Below, one piece after another: positions 47,013-62,900 of a DNA stretch of 64,000 bases. This stretch comes from Petrosia ficiformis (taxonomy: Eukaryota > Porifera > Demospongiae > Haplosclerida > Petrosiidae). The position numbers were made by a program, and so were the translations under genes. The notes under the pieces were generated by a model, which was given only the letters and a program-made list of their open reading frames with translations, searched no databases and was not told the DNA's origin. Location of the stretch: contig OX345644.1 in the NCBI GenBank assembly GCA_947044365.1, positions 6,524,077-6,588,076 of the forward strand, read 5' to 3'. The first letter of the stretch is position 1; each line of letters starts with the position of its first letter.

Positions 47013-47986
47013 TCAATCTCGTTGTGTATTATAAAACACAGTTCTAGTCTTGTCATAATCTACTTTCAGCTGATATCCAGTAGCTTTGGCTCCCAGAATA
47101 GCTGCACCAAATGCAGCAGTATATCCTTCACTCAACTGATATAGTGTTATATTATATATACAACACTTGATAGCTTCTTCAAAACCTGAAAATATATTAA
47201 CAAATTAAATGACAGAAATGAAAAGAATTACCTTGTTTCAGTAGATCCCAGCTCTTGAATACCGAGCCCTCTAACACAACAGGTACACAACCACATTCAT
47301 TAATAAGAGACTACAGTATAATGATTGAAATAGTTTATTATGATAGTGTGTGCTAACTAGTAACACCTTGTCTACTTTTGGTACTAACGCCATGATATGT
47401 TTTCCTAACTGTTCTCCTGCGTCAAAGAATATTTTTTGAATAAGTGGATCATTAGTTTCCATAGCGACTAATCAAGACAGAAAATTGGTGAAAGTTAACA
47501 AGAACACAGATACATAAATAAATATTAGACACAATTATGGATAAATATGTCTATGAATTCGAATAGATGAACAGACCCTCAAAAAGATAGTTGGATTGTG
47601 TCAGTTACCTGTGGCAAGTTTCTCAGAGTTTAGATGTCTTAGTTTTGGAAAAATTCTTGTATAGGTGATCAAGTATGTCATATCTTTTCTTCAACTTACG
47701 ATATGAAAATAATAGCTAACGTGTGTGATTGTGCTGATAATATTGCACAAGTCTTACATTGAAAAATGAATACACTGTGTTTTTCATCACACTAATATCA
47801 TGAGGTGATGTACAGAATCCATCTCCAATATCGTATACCAGCTTTATAGCACGATGTGATATCCAGTAAGCTGTATTCATAAAATATATGTATGTCAACT
47901 TCTGATCAACCATATGTATGTATGTATGTATGTACATACGTATGTACGTACGTATGTATGTATGTGTGTATGTATGTGTGTATGTA

Positions 47987-48017
<31 letters not shown>

Positions 48018-48889
48018 ATGTATGTAGGTATGTATGTATGTATGTATGTATGTATGTATGTATGTATGTATGTATGTATGTATGTATGTATGTATGTATT
48101 TATGTATTTATATATGTATGTATGTACAAACCTGATCCTTCATCTCCCAAAATATGACCCCATCCACCACAACGATGAGTTGTTCCATCTGGATTCAACA
48201 CCTCACAACAAGATCCAGTACCTGATATCAAAACCACACCCCCTAGAGGGAATGATGCTGCTATGGGTCCATACGTCTCTGTGCATACATGATAAGCATG
48301 ACTAATGGATGGTTTAATGGACAATAGGCCAGCTTTAATACACTCTTGAGCCTTTGGTTGTTCACCTCCACTGAGGCACATGCCCTATCAGAACTTATTC
48401 ATACGTATGTAGCAACTAGTTAATTGGAAAGCTACCAGTGTTTCCAGAGGTAAAGCAGGATCTAATCCAGCTTTCCGTTTAGCTTGGTCAACCAAGTCAG
48501 CAATGACATGTACACAACCATCAAATGTGACATGTTTGAGCTATAGTGTAAGTGAATGTGTATCAGGCCTGCAGAAGTACGTACATACACATGTATGTAC
48601 AACACACTTATCGTACCCAGGGGTTAGAAGGACCTCCTTTAACTCTAGCAATTATCTCTCCTCTCTTGGTTACAATAATCGCTTCAGTATGTGTACCACC
48701 ACTGAAATTAAATTGAATATCAAAACAATAATTATGTATATTAATGTACATAACAGTTAATGATATTACTGGACCAAGTATTCTGTAAAATTGGCCACCA
48801 ACAGCACATTTTAGAGGTTTCTGATATACAATTATTGGTAATTTCAACAAATCATCTTACCCCAGTACTCCTCCAAAATATCCAGACAT
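47013..48889 (-). pseudogene. NAGK: N-acetylglucosamine kinase copy 1, broken in exon 6
   Basis: Nine exons match copy 2: 48861-48889, 48617-48701, 48436-48540, 48132-48384, 47758-47870, 47609-47694, 47367-47467, 47232-47310 and 47013-47185. NAGK hallmarks are present: FGGVLGGGTHTEA phosphate loop, [23 protein letters not shown]. In exon 6 a TGA stands at 47623-47625 where copy 2 has a Cys codon. The exon is also one or two bases shorter, so the following reading frame is lost. Skipping exon 6 does not restore frame. The rest is nearly identical to copy 2, so inactivation looks recent. A sequencing error for the indel cannot be excluded, but two lesions side by side favour a pseudogene. Confidence 0.78.
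47910..48125. repeat. ATGT array in NAGK copy 1 intron 4
   Basis: ATGT repeats between exons 5 (47758-47870) and 4 (48132-48384). The same position in copy 2 (50220-50520) holds the same repeat, so it predates the gene duplication and has since changed length. Confidence 0.88.
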
Positions 48890-48998
48890 AGTAAAAGGTC
48901 TCATTTGTACTAAATTTCAAATAAACATCAAACCCTAGCTATACTAACTAAAATAATTATTAGTATAATATATCACATCATACAAAATTGTGATTCAA

Positions 48999-51900
48999 TT
49001 ACACTTTATTTTTATTAAAAAACACAGTTCTAGTCTTGTCATAATCTACTTTCAGCTGATATCCAGCAGTTTTGGCTCCCAGAATAGCTGCACCAAATGC
49101 AGCAGTATATCCTTCACTCAACTGATATAGTGTTATATTATATATACAACACTTGATAGCTTCTTCAAAACCTGAAAATATATTAATAAATTAAATGACA
49201 GAAATGAAAAGAATTACCTTGTTTCAGTAGATCCCAGCTCTTGAATACCGATCCCTCTAACACGACAGGTACACAACCACATTCATTAATAAGAAACTAC
49301 AGTATAATGATTGAAATAGTTTATTATGATAGTGTGTGCTAACTAGTAACACCTTGTCTACTTTTGGTACTAACGCCATGATATGTTTTCCTAACTGTTC
49401 TCCTGCATCAAAGAATACTTGTCGAATAAGTGGATCATTAGTTTCCATAGCAACTGTTTGTAAAACAAAGATGTATGATGAATTGATAATGATATAGAAC
49501 GAAGGCCTGTATTCATAACAGGTCAGTTAGTGAATGAAAGAATGGATAGCTTGATGCATTAATGGATGAATGGATGGATGGATGGATGGATGGATGGATG
49601 AATGGATGGATGGATGCATGGATGAATGGATGGATGGATGCATGGATGAATGGATGGATGGATGGATGGATGGATGGATGGATGGATGGATGGATGGATG
49701 GATGGATGGATGAATGGATGGATGGATGAATGGATGGATGGATGGATGGATGGAGGAGAGAGGGATGGATGGATGGAGATGGATGCATGGATAGATGAAT
49801 GGATGGATGGATGGATGGATGGATAGATGGATTCATGGAAAGATGGATGGATGGATGGATAAAGTTAAATTAAAACCGAATTTACCTGTAGCAAGCCTTT
49901 CACAAAGCTTAGCAATCTCATCCTTGGAAAACTTCTCATACAAATAATCCAGTATGTCAAATTTCTCTTTTAACTAAAAAAAACACAATATCTAAACTGA
50001 AAATACACAACAGTTATAATTCTGTATACATATTTATACACATAATCTCTATAATTATCTATCTTACATTGAAAAATGAATACACTGTGTTTTTCATAAC
50101 ACTAATATCATGAGGTGATGTACGGAATCCATCTCCAATATCATATACTAGCTTTATAGCACAATGTGATATCCAGTAAGCTGTATTCATAAAATGTATA
50201 TATGTCAACTTCTGATCAACCATATGTATGTATGTACATACGTATGTACGTACGTATGTATGTATGTATGTATGTATGTATGTGTGTATGTATGTATGTA
50301 TGCATGCAGCATGCATGTATGTATGTATGTATGTATATATGTATGTATGTATGTGTGTATGTATGTATGTATGTATGTATGTATGTATGTATGTATGTAT
50401 GTATGTATGTATGTATGTATGTATTTTTGCAAGTATGTATGTATGCATGTATGTATGTATGTATGTATGTATGTATGTATGTATGTATGTATGTATGTAT
50501 GTATGTATGTATGTACATATACATATATGTAAAAACCTGATCCTTCATCTCCTAACATATGACCCCACCCACCACAACGATGAGTTGTTCCATCAGGATT
50601 CACTAATTCACAGTTAGATCCAGTACCTGATATCAGAACCATACCACCTGATGGAAAGGCAGCTGCTATTGGTCCAAATGTATCAGTGCATACATGATAA
50701 GAATTACTAATGGATGGTTTAATGGACAATAGGCCAGCTTTAATACGCTCTTGCCCTTCCGGCTGTTCACCTCCACTCAAGGACATGCCCTAGTGAATGA
50801 ATGAATGAATTAGAAACTAACCATCAAGAAAATTATTGATACTACAATTCCCAGACTGAACCCCATTATTCTATTACTTCATACTGACATACCAGTGCTT
50901 CCCAGACTGAACCCCATTATTCCATTATTCTATTATTTCATACTGGCTTCCCAGACTGAACCCCCATTATTCTATTATTTCATACTGACATACCAGTGCT
51001 TCCCAGACTGAACCCCATTATTCCATTCTATTATTTCATACTGGCTTCCCAGACTGAACCCCATTATTCTATTCTTTCATACTGACATACCAGTGCTTCC
51101 CAGACTGAACCCCATTATTCTATTATTCTATTATTTCATACTGGCTTCCCAGACTGAACCCCATTATTCTATTACTTCATACTGATATACCAGTTCTTCC
51201 TAGACTGAATCCCATTATTCTATTACTTCATACTGATATACCAGTTCTTCCAAGACTGAATCCCATTATTCTATTATTTCATACTGACATACCAGTGCTT
51301 CCAGAGGTAAGGAAGGATCCAATCCAGCCTTCTCCTTAGCCTGATGGACCAAGTCAGTAATTACACGAACACACCCATCAAAAGTAACTTGCTGTAGATT
51401 AAAAATGTAAATTCAATTGTGAGAATATGTATACAAGACTGTGTGAGTATACATATTATATGATTACAATATAGTAATTAATTAATTATACATCAATAGA
51501 TGTATGTATGTTAAAATTCTCACAGTTACTACTTTTCTATAGATAATATTATTGATCAAAACCACTTTGTAAACATAATAAGGACATCATTATCTCACTC
51601 TAGAAGCATTTTTGGCCCAATCTGAATCGATTTTTTTCCAATCAAAAAATAAGTACCAAGGCTATAGTTCAGGGTAAAATTAGAATTTCAAGAGAATACT
51701 AAAATGCTCACGGTTCTAACAGATAATATTATTGATCAAAACCACTTTGGAAACCTAACAAGGATATCATTATCTAACTCTAGAAGCATTTTTGGCCCAA
51801 TCTGAATCGATTTTTTTTCCAATCAAAAAATAAGTACCAAGGCTATAGTTCAGGGTAAAATTAGAATTTCGAGAGAATACTAAAATTCTCACGGTTCTAA

Positions 51901-53047
51901 CAGATAATATTATTGATCAAAACCACTTTGGAAACCTAACAAAGATATCATTATCTAACTCTAGAAGCATTTTTGGCCAAATCTGAATCGATTTTTTTTC
52001 CAATCAAAAAATAAGTACCAAGGCTATAGTTCAGGGTAAAATTAGAATTTCGAGAGAATACTAAAATGCTCACGGTTCTAACAGATAATATTATTGATCA
52101 AAACCACTTTGGAAACCTAACAAGGATATCATTATCTAACTCTAGAAGCATTTTTGGCCCAATCTGAATCGATTTTTTTTCCAATCAAAAAATAAGTACC
52201 AAGGCTATAGTTCAGGGTAAAATTAGAATTTCGAGAGAATACTAAAATGCTCACGGTTCTAACAAATAATATTATTGATCAAAACCACTTTGTAAACATA
52301 ATAAGGATATCATTATCTAACTCTAGAAGCATTTTTGGCCAAATCTGAATCGATTTTTTTCCAATCAAAAAATAAGTACCAAGGCTATAGTTCAGGGTAA
52401 AATTAGAATTTCGAGAGAATACTAAAATGCTCACGGTTCTAACAGATAATATTGTTGATCAAAACCACTTTGTAAACATAATAAGGATATCATTATCTAA
52501 CTCTAGAAGCATTTTTGGCCCAATCTGAATCGATTTTTTTCCAATCAAAAAATAAGTACCAAGGCTATATAGTTCAGGGTAAAATTAGCATTTTGAGAGA
52601 ATACTAAAATGCTCATGGTTCTAACAGATAATATTATTGATCAAAACCACATAATAATGATATCATTATCTAACTCTAGAAGCATTTCTGGCGCAATATG
52701 ACGATGGGTTTTTCCAATTGAATACCACAGCCATAGCACACAAACAATCAATACAGACACACACACAAAGACTGAGATGTGTGTACCCATGGATTAGAGC
52801 CATCTCCTTCCACATTGACAATTACATCACCAGTTTGAGATACAATAACCACTTCAGTATGTGAACCACCACTGTGTGTGTGTGTGTTATATAAAAACAG
52901 AAAGATTAATGACCTGAGAGAACATAGAAATGCAGTGAGCCACACCCCTTTTACAACTGAGGTGCATTTATGAATAGTTGTATATTACAACTTATAATCA
53001 CCTTACCCTAACACTCCTCCAAAATATCTTTTTGATTCAGACATCAT
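48999..53047 (-). CDS. NAGK: N-acetylglucosamine kinase copy 2, intact (343 aa, 9 exons)
   Basis: Exons: 53007-53047, 52787-52871, 51293-51391, 50537-50789, 50068-50180, 49886-49973, 49353-49453, 49218-49296 and 48999-49171. They sum to 1032 nt (343 aa; human NAGK 344). Visible motifs: phosphate-1 loop [51 protein letters not shown] with [16 protein letters not shown], and the C-terminal [14 protein letters not shown]. The enzyme phosphorylates GlcNAc to GlcNAc-6-phosphate in amino-sugar salvage (BadF/BadG/BcrA/BcrD ATPase family, cytosol). Two in-frame ATGs are adjacent (53047 and 53044). The stop lies only ~110 bp upstream of copy 1's start. Introns carry a GGAT array, ATGT array, duplicated splice-donor repeats and a satellite array. 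Confidence 0.93.
49550..49860. repeat. GGAT array in NAGK copy 2 intron 6
   Basis: About 300 bp of GGAT with ATGCAT and ATGAAT variants in intron 49454-49885. Absent from the matching intron of copy 1, so it was inserted or expanded after the duplication. Confidence 0.9.
50220..50520. repeat. ATGT array in NAGK copy 2 intron 4
   Basis: About 300 bp of ATGT with a GCATGCAGCATGCATG interruption. Orthologous in position to 47910-48125 of copy 1. Confidence 0.88.
50850..51300. repeat. Tandem repeat carrying copies of the exon 3 splice donor
   Basis: Units of ~50 and ~95 bp share CCCAGACTGAACCCCATTAT, TTCATACTGACATACCAGTG and CTTCC. The last words are the exon 3/intron junction of NAGK copy 2 (true donor at 51292), so exon-end sequence plus donor is repeated at about 50885, 50985, 51085, 51180 and 51235. 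Confidence 0.85.
51515..52705 (-). repeat. ~180-bp intronic satellite, array 3 (inverted)
   Basis: TAGAAGCATTT recurs at 51601, 51781, 51962, 52143, 52324, 52504 and 52677, with periods of 180-181 bp and a shorter last unit. Units are almost identical to each other. The complement of arrays 1 and 2 is seen (CTATAGTTCAGGGTAAAATT, ATGCTCACGGTTCTAACA). Fills NAGK copy 2 intron 51392-52786. Confidence 0.93.
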
Positions 53048-53477
53048 ACAATACAGATTAGAGTAATTTGGTTAGTAGAGGGTCTCAAGTGTTTATTAAA
53101 AATGTCAGGCCCTCTGTTCCTTTTTCATACAAATCCTGACTTAGATATCGACAAAGCAGGCCCTGAAGTGGGATAGCCTGGCTATGCAAGAATAATCCAT
53201 CTACAAGTCATACAAGCTCAACATTTGCTCCAGTTGTCATTAATATGACTAGTTACTTTATAACAAAACCAAAAAAAAAAATTTTCAATAACAAAACACA
53301 CAGTTCCTATGGACATACATTTTAATAACTTTGAAAAGATAAAATTCTGTACAATAATTAGTTCTGTAACTATAAGACAATAATTATTAATAATTATTAA
53401 TATTAAGATACTTGACATTCATAAGATAAGGTAAGTTGTATTTGTAATGGAAGCAAGCATGTTCATTTGTTATTATT

Positions 53478-55840
<2,363 letters not shown>

Positions 55841-56237
55841 GACTATATAATAGAGAAAGAGTATAATCACACACACACACACATTCATGTATTACTACCA
55901 TATAAGGAATTGTTATACATTTTATCAAGTTATTCCTGATAATGATGTACATGTAATTTGTGGTATAATTTGTTAATTAATAAGAATTTTAATCATTTCC
56001 ATAACAAATATATGAGAAACATTACCACACAAGAGGGAGTTAAATAGACAGACAGACAGATACACATATATACAAGAGGGAGTTAAAAAGATAGACAGAC
56101 AGACATACATGTATATACATACATATGTATATACAAGAGGGAGTTAGATAGATAGACAACACAAATACGTACATATATAGTTATACACACAAATACATAT
56201 ACATACATACATACACATACATACATACATACATATA

Positions 56238-56271
<34 letters not shown>

Positions 56272-56978
56272 CATACATACATGTACATACATACATACAT
56301 ACATACATACATACATGTATATACATACATACATACATACATACATACATACACATACATACATACATACATATATACATACATACATACATACATACAT
56401 AGATACATACATACATACACACATACACACACACACATACGTACATGTACATATATATAAGTATATGTACACACACACCTACATACACACATACATGTAC
56501 ATATATATACGTATATGTACATGCACATACACATACACACATACATACATGTACACACACACCTACATACACACATACATGTACATATATATACGTATAT
56601 GTACACACACATACATACATGTACACACACTTACACACACACACCTACACACCTACATACACACATACTTACACAAACACACTATTATAACATGAATTAT
56701 TAAGTTATGAAATTCTATAAATAATACTGTGTACATAACAGTATGTAATTAGCTTGGAAATGACATCACATAATTATTTTAACTATGCGTTATATACTTG
56801 GAAATTCTAGTAATTGAGTTAATTTGGACATTAAGAATGTGTTGAAGGACAGTTTGGTGTACACACAGACAAAACAACAAACATACATATAATTATATGT
56901 ACATACAAAATAAAGTGAAGTAACACAAACAAATAAATAGATACACACATACATATGTACACAGACATACATACAGAA

Positions 56979-57014
<36 letters not shown>

Positions 57015-57044
57015 CAACAAACAGACAGATGGACAGATAGAGAC

Positions 57045-57081
<37 letters not shown>

Positions 57082-58865
57082 GAGACGCACAGACAGATAG
57101 ACATACATGCACACACATACAAACATAGCACACACAAACACACACATACATGTGTGTTTGTACATACACATATACGTACATGTACACACACATACACACA
57201 TAACACACAGGGGTTGATAGGGAGTGTAGAAATGTAAGGAGGGAGGAACATAAACAATACTTATTTTAGAGTCAATACAAACATAAAATCACTCCATATT
57301 GAATTATAACATTATATATACAATTAACTATATCATTTATAATCATTATTTATTGTTAGCCACAACTAATGTTAAGGTGAATAAATACCATATATGTATA
57401 TTAGTCAATGACAGAAATAAAAGCTATACATACATACATACATACATACATATACATGTACATGTACATATATACATGTACACATACATGTACATATATA
57501 CATGTGCATGTACATACATATATACATAATTTCATACACACACATATATATATATACATATATACATGTACAACATACATATATACATACATTCATACAT
57601 AGACATGTATATGTACATACATACATACACATACATACATACATATACATGTACAATTATACATACATATATACACATACATATATATACATGTACATAC
57701 ATACATACACATACATACATATATATACATGTACATACATACATACACATACATACATACATATACATGTACATATACATATATATACATGTACATACAT
57801 ATATACACATACATACATATACATGTATATACATGTACATACATACATACATTGTACATACATACATATACATGTGTACATACATACATACATACATACG
57901 AAAATTAATGTAAAACAAACTAGGATGATAGAATTATTATTATGACTGGAAATAAGATGTTTAGATAGTTTACACATTAGCTCACTAATGACTCTTTCTG
58001 TACACAGAATCACCACACTGATTGACACGATATAATTACAATGTACTGCTCTTTGTACTGTTTCAAATTACAAATATTCAATGAATTATTTGATAAACAC
58101 ATTATACATGTACATGTATATAATTATATGTAATTACATGTACATGATTACGTGTACATGTACAAGTACATGATTACATGTACATGATTACGTGTACATG
58201 TACAAGTACATGATTACATGTATATGTAATTACATGTACATGATTACAATCATTACATGTACATGATTATGTGTACATGTACAAGTACATGATTACATGT
58301 ACATGATTACAATCATTACATGTACATGATTACGTGTACATGTATACATGTACATGATTACAAAAATTACATGTACATGATTATCTGTATATAATTACAT
58401 GTACCTGATTACATGTACATGTATATATATATAATTACATGTACACGATTATGTATACGTGATTACATGTACACGTATATAATTCATGTACATGTACATG
58501 TGTCAAGAGCCAATGTTTGTGGTCTGACTTTGGCATGACCAGCCCAAAAAGGGTGTGGCTAACTACATCACAGCCAATGAGATTCAAAGTGTTAAAATAT
58601 TTCTAATTATATTCATAATAGGTTATTTACAGTAACAACAACTAAAGTGTTAACACATACATATTCATTACCTTTACATCTTTCATGAAGTTGCTTTTTA
58701 AAGAATATCACTTTCAAATTTCCCAAGTGAAGCTATATTTCGCCTCAAAATTTCAACCCATATTTTTAGTTAATATAAATATTTGTTTCACATCACAACA
58801 TATTTATAATTTATTTACACTATAGACTATTAAGTCATTATGCTCACTAAAATATAGCTTAAAAT

Positions 58866-58896
<31 letters not shown>

Positions 58897-59166
58897 ACAT
58901 GTATGTATGAAGTATCATTTGAAAGATACTATTACTATTTCACAATATGAGAACACACACAATGTTATAAAATTTTGAAACACAATATATATATATATAT
59001 CAGTAATGATATAATTCACTTTCAATTAAAACTTAATTCTTCATAACACACACATATATATATATGATGGTGACAACATCCCTTTGATGTGGTGAGTTCT
59101 ATATATTGTATATAGACCTTCCATGTGGACACTATGCAGGAGATCTCACCATCATACAATATATTG
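55841..59166. repeat. Microsatellite-dominated spacer between Rap1 and the F-box gene
   Basis: Subregions: ACAT tetranucleotide at 56160-56680 and 57425-57900; ACAG and ACACAC at 56930-57200; ACATGTACATGATT units at 58095-58500; (AT)n stretches near 58870 and 58990. Long frames on both strands are repeat translations. The ~150 bp next to the Rap1 ATG and 58500-58860 are non-repetitive, but no coding sequence is seen there. Confidence 0.85.
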
Positions 59167-59325
59167 TATATAGTATGCTAATAGGTCCTATATACTGAAT
59201 ATAGGACCCTCGTTTTTGTGTCTTCAGATGTGATATAGCCCTCGCAGGCTCGGGCTATATCACATCCTCGGACACAAAACTCGGGTCCCATATTTTGTAT
59301 ATAGGACCTATTAGCATACTATATA
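59167..59325. mobile_element. Foldback/MITE-like hairpin
   Basis: TATAGTATGCTAATAGGTCC at the left pairs with GGACCTATTAGCATACTATA at the right. Pairing continues inwards through GGACCC/GGGTCC, TTTTGTGTC/GACACAAAA and GATGTGATATAGCCC/GGGCTATATCACATC. Almost the whole element is one stem with a ~10-bp loop. No ORF. Confidence 0.85.
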
Positions 59326-59526
59326 TATTACATATAAAAAGGGGTACACACATATAGGCACACACACACATATATATATATAGTAATGATATCACTTGTT
59401 ATTAATGTTAACAGAGTGTATTATTCCAACCATTTTCAATATTCAAAAATTAACATCACCAAATTAGGCATAATTGTATAATAATTGTATAATTAAATGT
59501 ATACCACATGTCAATAAACAGATATA

Positions 59527-59577
<51 letters not shown>

Positions 59578-59980
59578 TGTAGCTAGCAAGTAAAGAATTA
59601 TATATATATATATATATATACTTACATTATATATGTACATACATATATATTACAAGTAGGTGTTAATTAAGAAAATGATTCTACATTACTATCTCAACTC
59701 ACTTTATGATATAGAATAGATAGATATAACTGTCCTTATGATCTCTGATTACTTTACTCAATTCTCTAGTCTCTAGAGTAGTCAATGACCTAGTTTATAA
59801 GTCTCTTAGTTCGGAAGCTCACCACATACAAATTAACACAAGGTGTGGTTCTAAATTTAAGCTAAAAATAGAATCTATTTATGGTTGAGGAATTATTCTA
59901 TTTTTAGAATTTTTGTTCTAAAAATAGAATAAGCTCCTCCTTAATGTAATGGGCATTAATTAGAAAAAAATAATGTAATT
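59326..59980. other. 5' flank of the F-box gene
   Basis: Contains (AT)n runs at ~59525-59570 and 59600-59622. A short inverted repeat around 59865-59930 has TAAAAATAGAAT and ATTCTATTTTTAG words. No TATA or CCAAT signal can be singled out in this AT-rich sequence. Confidence 0.45.
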
Positions 59981-62900
59981 ATGGCTCACATAGAATCAGG
60001 ATTAGATGATTTTTCTCATTTCTGTCCAGCTGAGCAGCTAGGTGTTGAGATGATTGAGACACCTATACTGAGACAAAAGAATTCGAAAGTTAAGAACAAA
60101 GTTGCTTGGTTTTCAAGAAAGAGTAAAGCGAATAGTACTATAGGATCTGATCGAGATGATTACCCAAGTCCACAGAAAGACAAACCATCAAGAAAGGGAA
60201 AGTTAGGAAGAAAGAATCGTAACAGTTTGCCAGTGGATATGGTGTACCCATCTCCATGTGACGTTACCTCTCTACAACCTGTCGTTACCAAATCCGAAAC
60301 TAGTACAAGTGGAGAGGATGAGGAAGACTACAGAAGCGATGAACTGAATCCCACATCTTGTGTCACAGCACTACAAAATGAGTTGCATTTTTTAAAAGGA
60401 TGTGTCTCCGAACGGCGGACTGTATTCTCTCCTTCAACCTCACCAGATCTTGATAGTAGAGATCTTTTACAAACCTATCCATCTTCTTTACCTATAGATG
60501 AACAATTCAAAATTCTCTCTTCAGATCATATTGTGCTACCACAGCAGGAATATTCAATTCAAGTATCTCCATTTATATATCCAGATACAAATGAAAACAA
60601 CAAATCACATGACCAGTCGCCTGATGTATCATGTGATCCTAAAATCCACTCCAATGACAACGAATCATTATCACATGACAAGTCACATGATCACAAACTA
60701 AAGATAACTCGACAAGGATCTTTAGAATATGATCATTTAGAACCTGAGTACGAGATACCTGTAGACGGAGTGTTAGATAGTCATAAAACTATGGATAATG
60801 GAGGATACTTTGTGAGTATCCAGTTTTCAGATCAAAAGAATACTGATAAACATCTAATCACTGAAGATACTTTAGAACCGAACGATATTCCAGTATCTGT
60901 TAGCGAAAACCATTCCTTTGATCAGCCCGATTCTTCATTGCTTACTGACATTTCTCCATTTCCCAGATCTCTTCAACAGCCGAGAAAAAATAATTTCTTT
61001 TCAAGTATTCCGGGTCGATTAAATTCACCAAATTTGAGTACTTTTTCAGAAGTTCAGAAAACTCTTCAACATCAGTGGAATTCAGCATCACACATTCCCC
61101 TGTCCAACAAAGATGAAGAAGTGTGCCATTGTCCATCATGCTGTTCCTGTGGCTCATCGCAACGTCAACTCTCTATTCAAGATCCCGGGCACAAACTAAA
61201 TGTTTCATCATCGCAGCATTTACGATATTTTAGTGAGGATCTATCTAATGCTAGCTGGCCAAGGAGTCCGGTTTGTCCTCTGAAAAGATTTACAGATAAA
61301 TTTACAAGCAAATTGACGTTTCCACGAGTGACACGTTTAAAAAATACAGCATCACCAATTGTTTTCAAACAATTTGAACGAGTTTCTTCAGACGGTGAAA
61401 GAAAAAGAGATGAAGAAAAGATATTTGGATCATCCGTTGAAGTCTCACATTCAAATACCGTTATTGAGGATGAACTTGACATTTCTGGTTGCTATGGTAA
61501 CCAGTTTGTCTGTGACCCAGAGACACAATCAATACAAAGCCTCATGAGTCACACCAGCTGTCAGTCATCTATCACATATAATTCATCACATTCTTATTAT
61601 AGTGATCATAATTACACCTCATTCAACAAAGGAGTGGATGGAACTGTGTTTAAACAAAGAATGGAGGTATGTATACATGTACATGTATATACAGAGTGTC
61701 ATGGGTTCAAGTCCCACCTGAGGCAACACTCATTTTTTCCATTGCCTCAGGTGTCTTTCTTTCTTTCTATATGTGAGGTGAAAGCATTAGTATTGTCCTA
61801 CATGTTATAGTTAATAGTATTTATTGATCACAATATACATTGTTAACCCTCTCATGCATATGTGGACCTAGTCACCATAATCTCTCTTACTTTTGTACTG
61901 TCACCATTCATCCATCCATATATAAATAAGCTTTTTGTTTTATGTTTTGTATACTGCTGAAGAAGACATTCAGATTGAAACGATCAGTTTTTGTTAATAA
62001 ATTGTTATTTATAAAGTATAGTGCAATACGTATCGATATATCAAAATATCAATATTTTCGTTGAATATCGTGATACAATATTAGCTTTTGGGTGTATCGA
62101 TACACTGGAATGGACAGTTTAGTAAACATGGTTTTTCTAATTTGTGTAATTTGATACCTAAAAGTAATTATAAAAAGCTAGTGAGCATAACTTTCATTGA
62201 TTTCTTTTACCATTTCTTGACAAATACATCCAAATAGGACATTTATTTACTTTTTATAAGTGTTTCAATATTATTTCAAATATTGTGATACTGTATCATA
62301 TCGTGATATTTTTGGCAGCGATATGCAATACTATTATTTAGTTGTATCGCACATCCCTAATAAAGTATTATAATCTCTCTGTCTGTAATCCATTTATTAT
62401 CCTCCTCAAGTCCCTTTCTCTATAAATCTTGTTAAATAATCTACTTCCCTATTCTACAGTTAATAACGCAATGGTTCAATGATTGTAATGACCAACAGAG
62501 AAATTCAATGTTACTCACTTTACTGGTCAGTATATATATATATACATTAGTATTACTTATAGTCCAGTGTTCTCCCTAGAAAATGATCAAGGCGTAGGGG
62601 GAGGGTGTGGCCTGGAGTCTATATCAAAGAATATAGGCCACTCCCATTACCACATCAAAGGATTTTGGATGCAGAAGCTGTGGGGGCCCCCTACTCCAAA
62701 AGAGCCTAGGGAGAACACTGATAGTATGTCGTTTATCACAATTTTAGTTATAATTTAATTAAGTAATATTAGGCTTACTAAAATGCTTTTAGTTTTATTG
62801 AACTCACCAAAAGTGGTCATTATTTGTAGTTATGGCAGTAGACTTGTAATGTAGTCGATTCACAAAAGGTCACAATGCCTTACTAAAAGGGGTTTAGTTA

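Noticed and set aside
50850..51300. CRISPR-like array
   Set aside because: Repeat spacing is irregular, the spacers are themselves repeats, and the setting is an intron of an animal gene.
61667..61810. Continuation of the F-box gene's first exon to the stop at 61810
   Set aside because: A GTATGT donor at 61667 and a downstream in-phase exon (62460-62525) with F-box-family sequence fit better. The extension is low complexity and includes a B-box-like GGTTCAAGTCCC of repeat origin.
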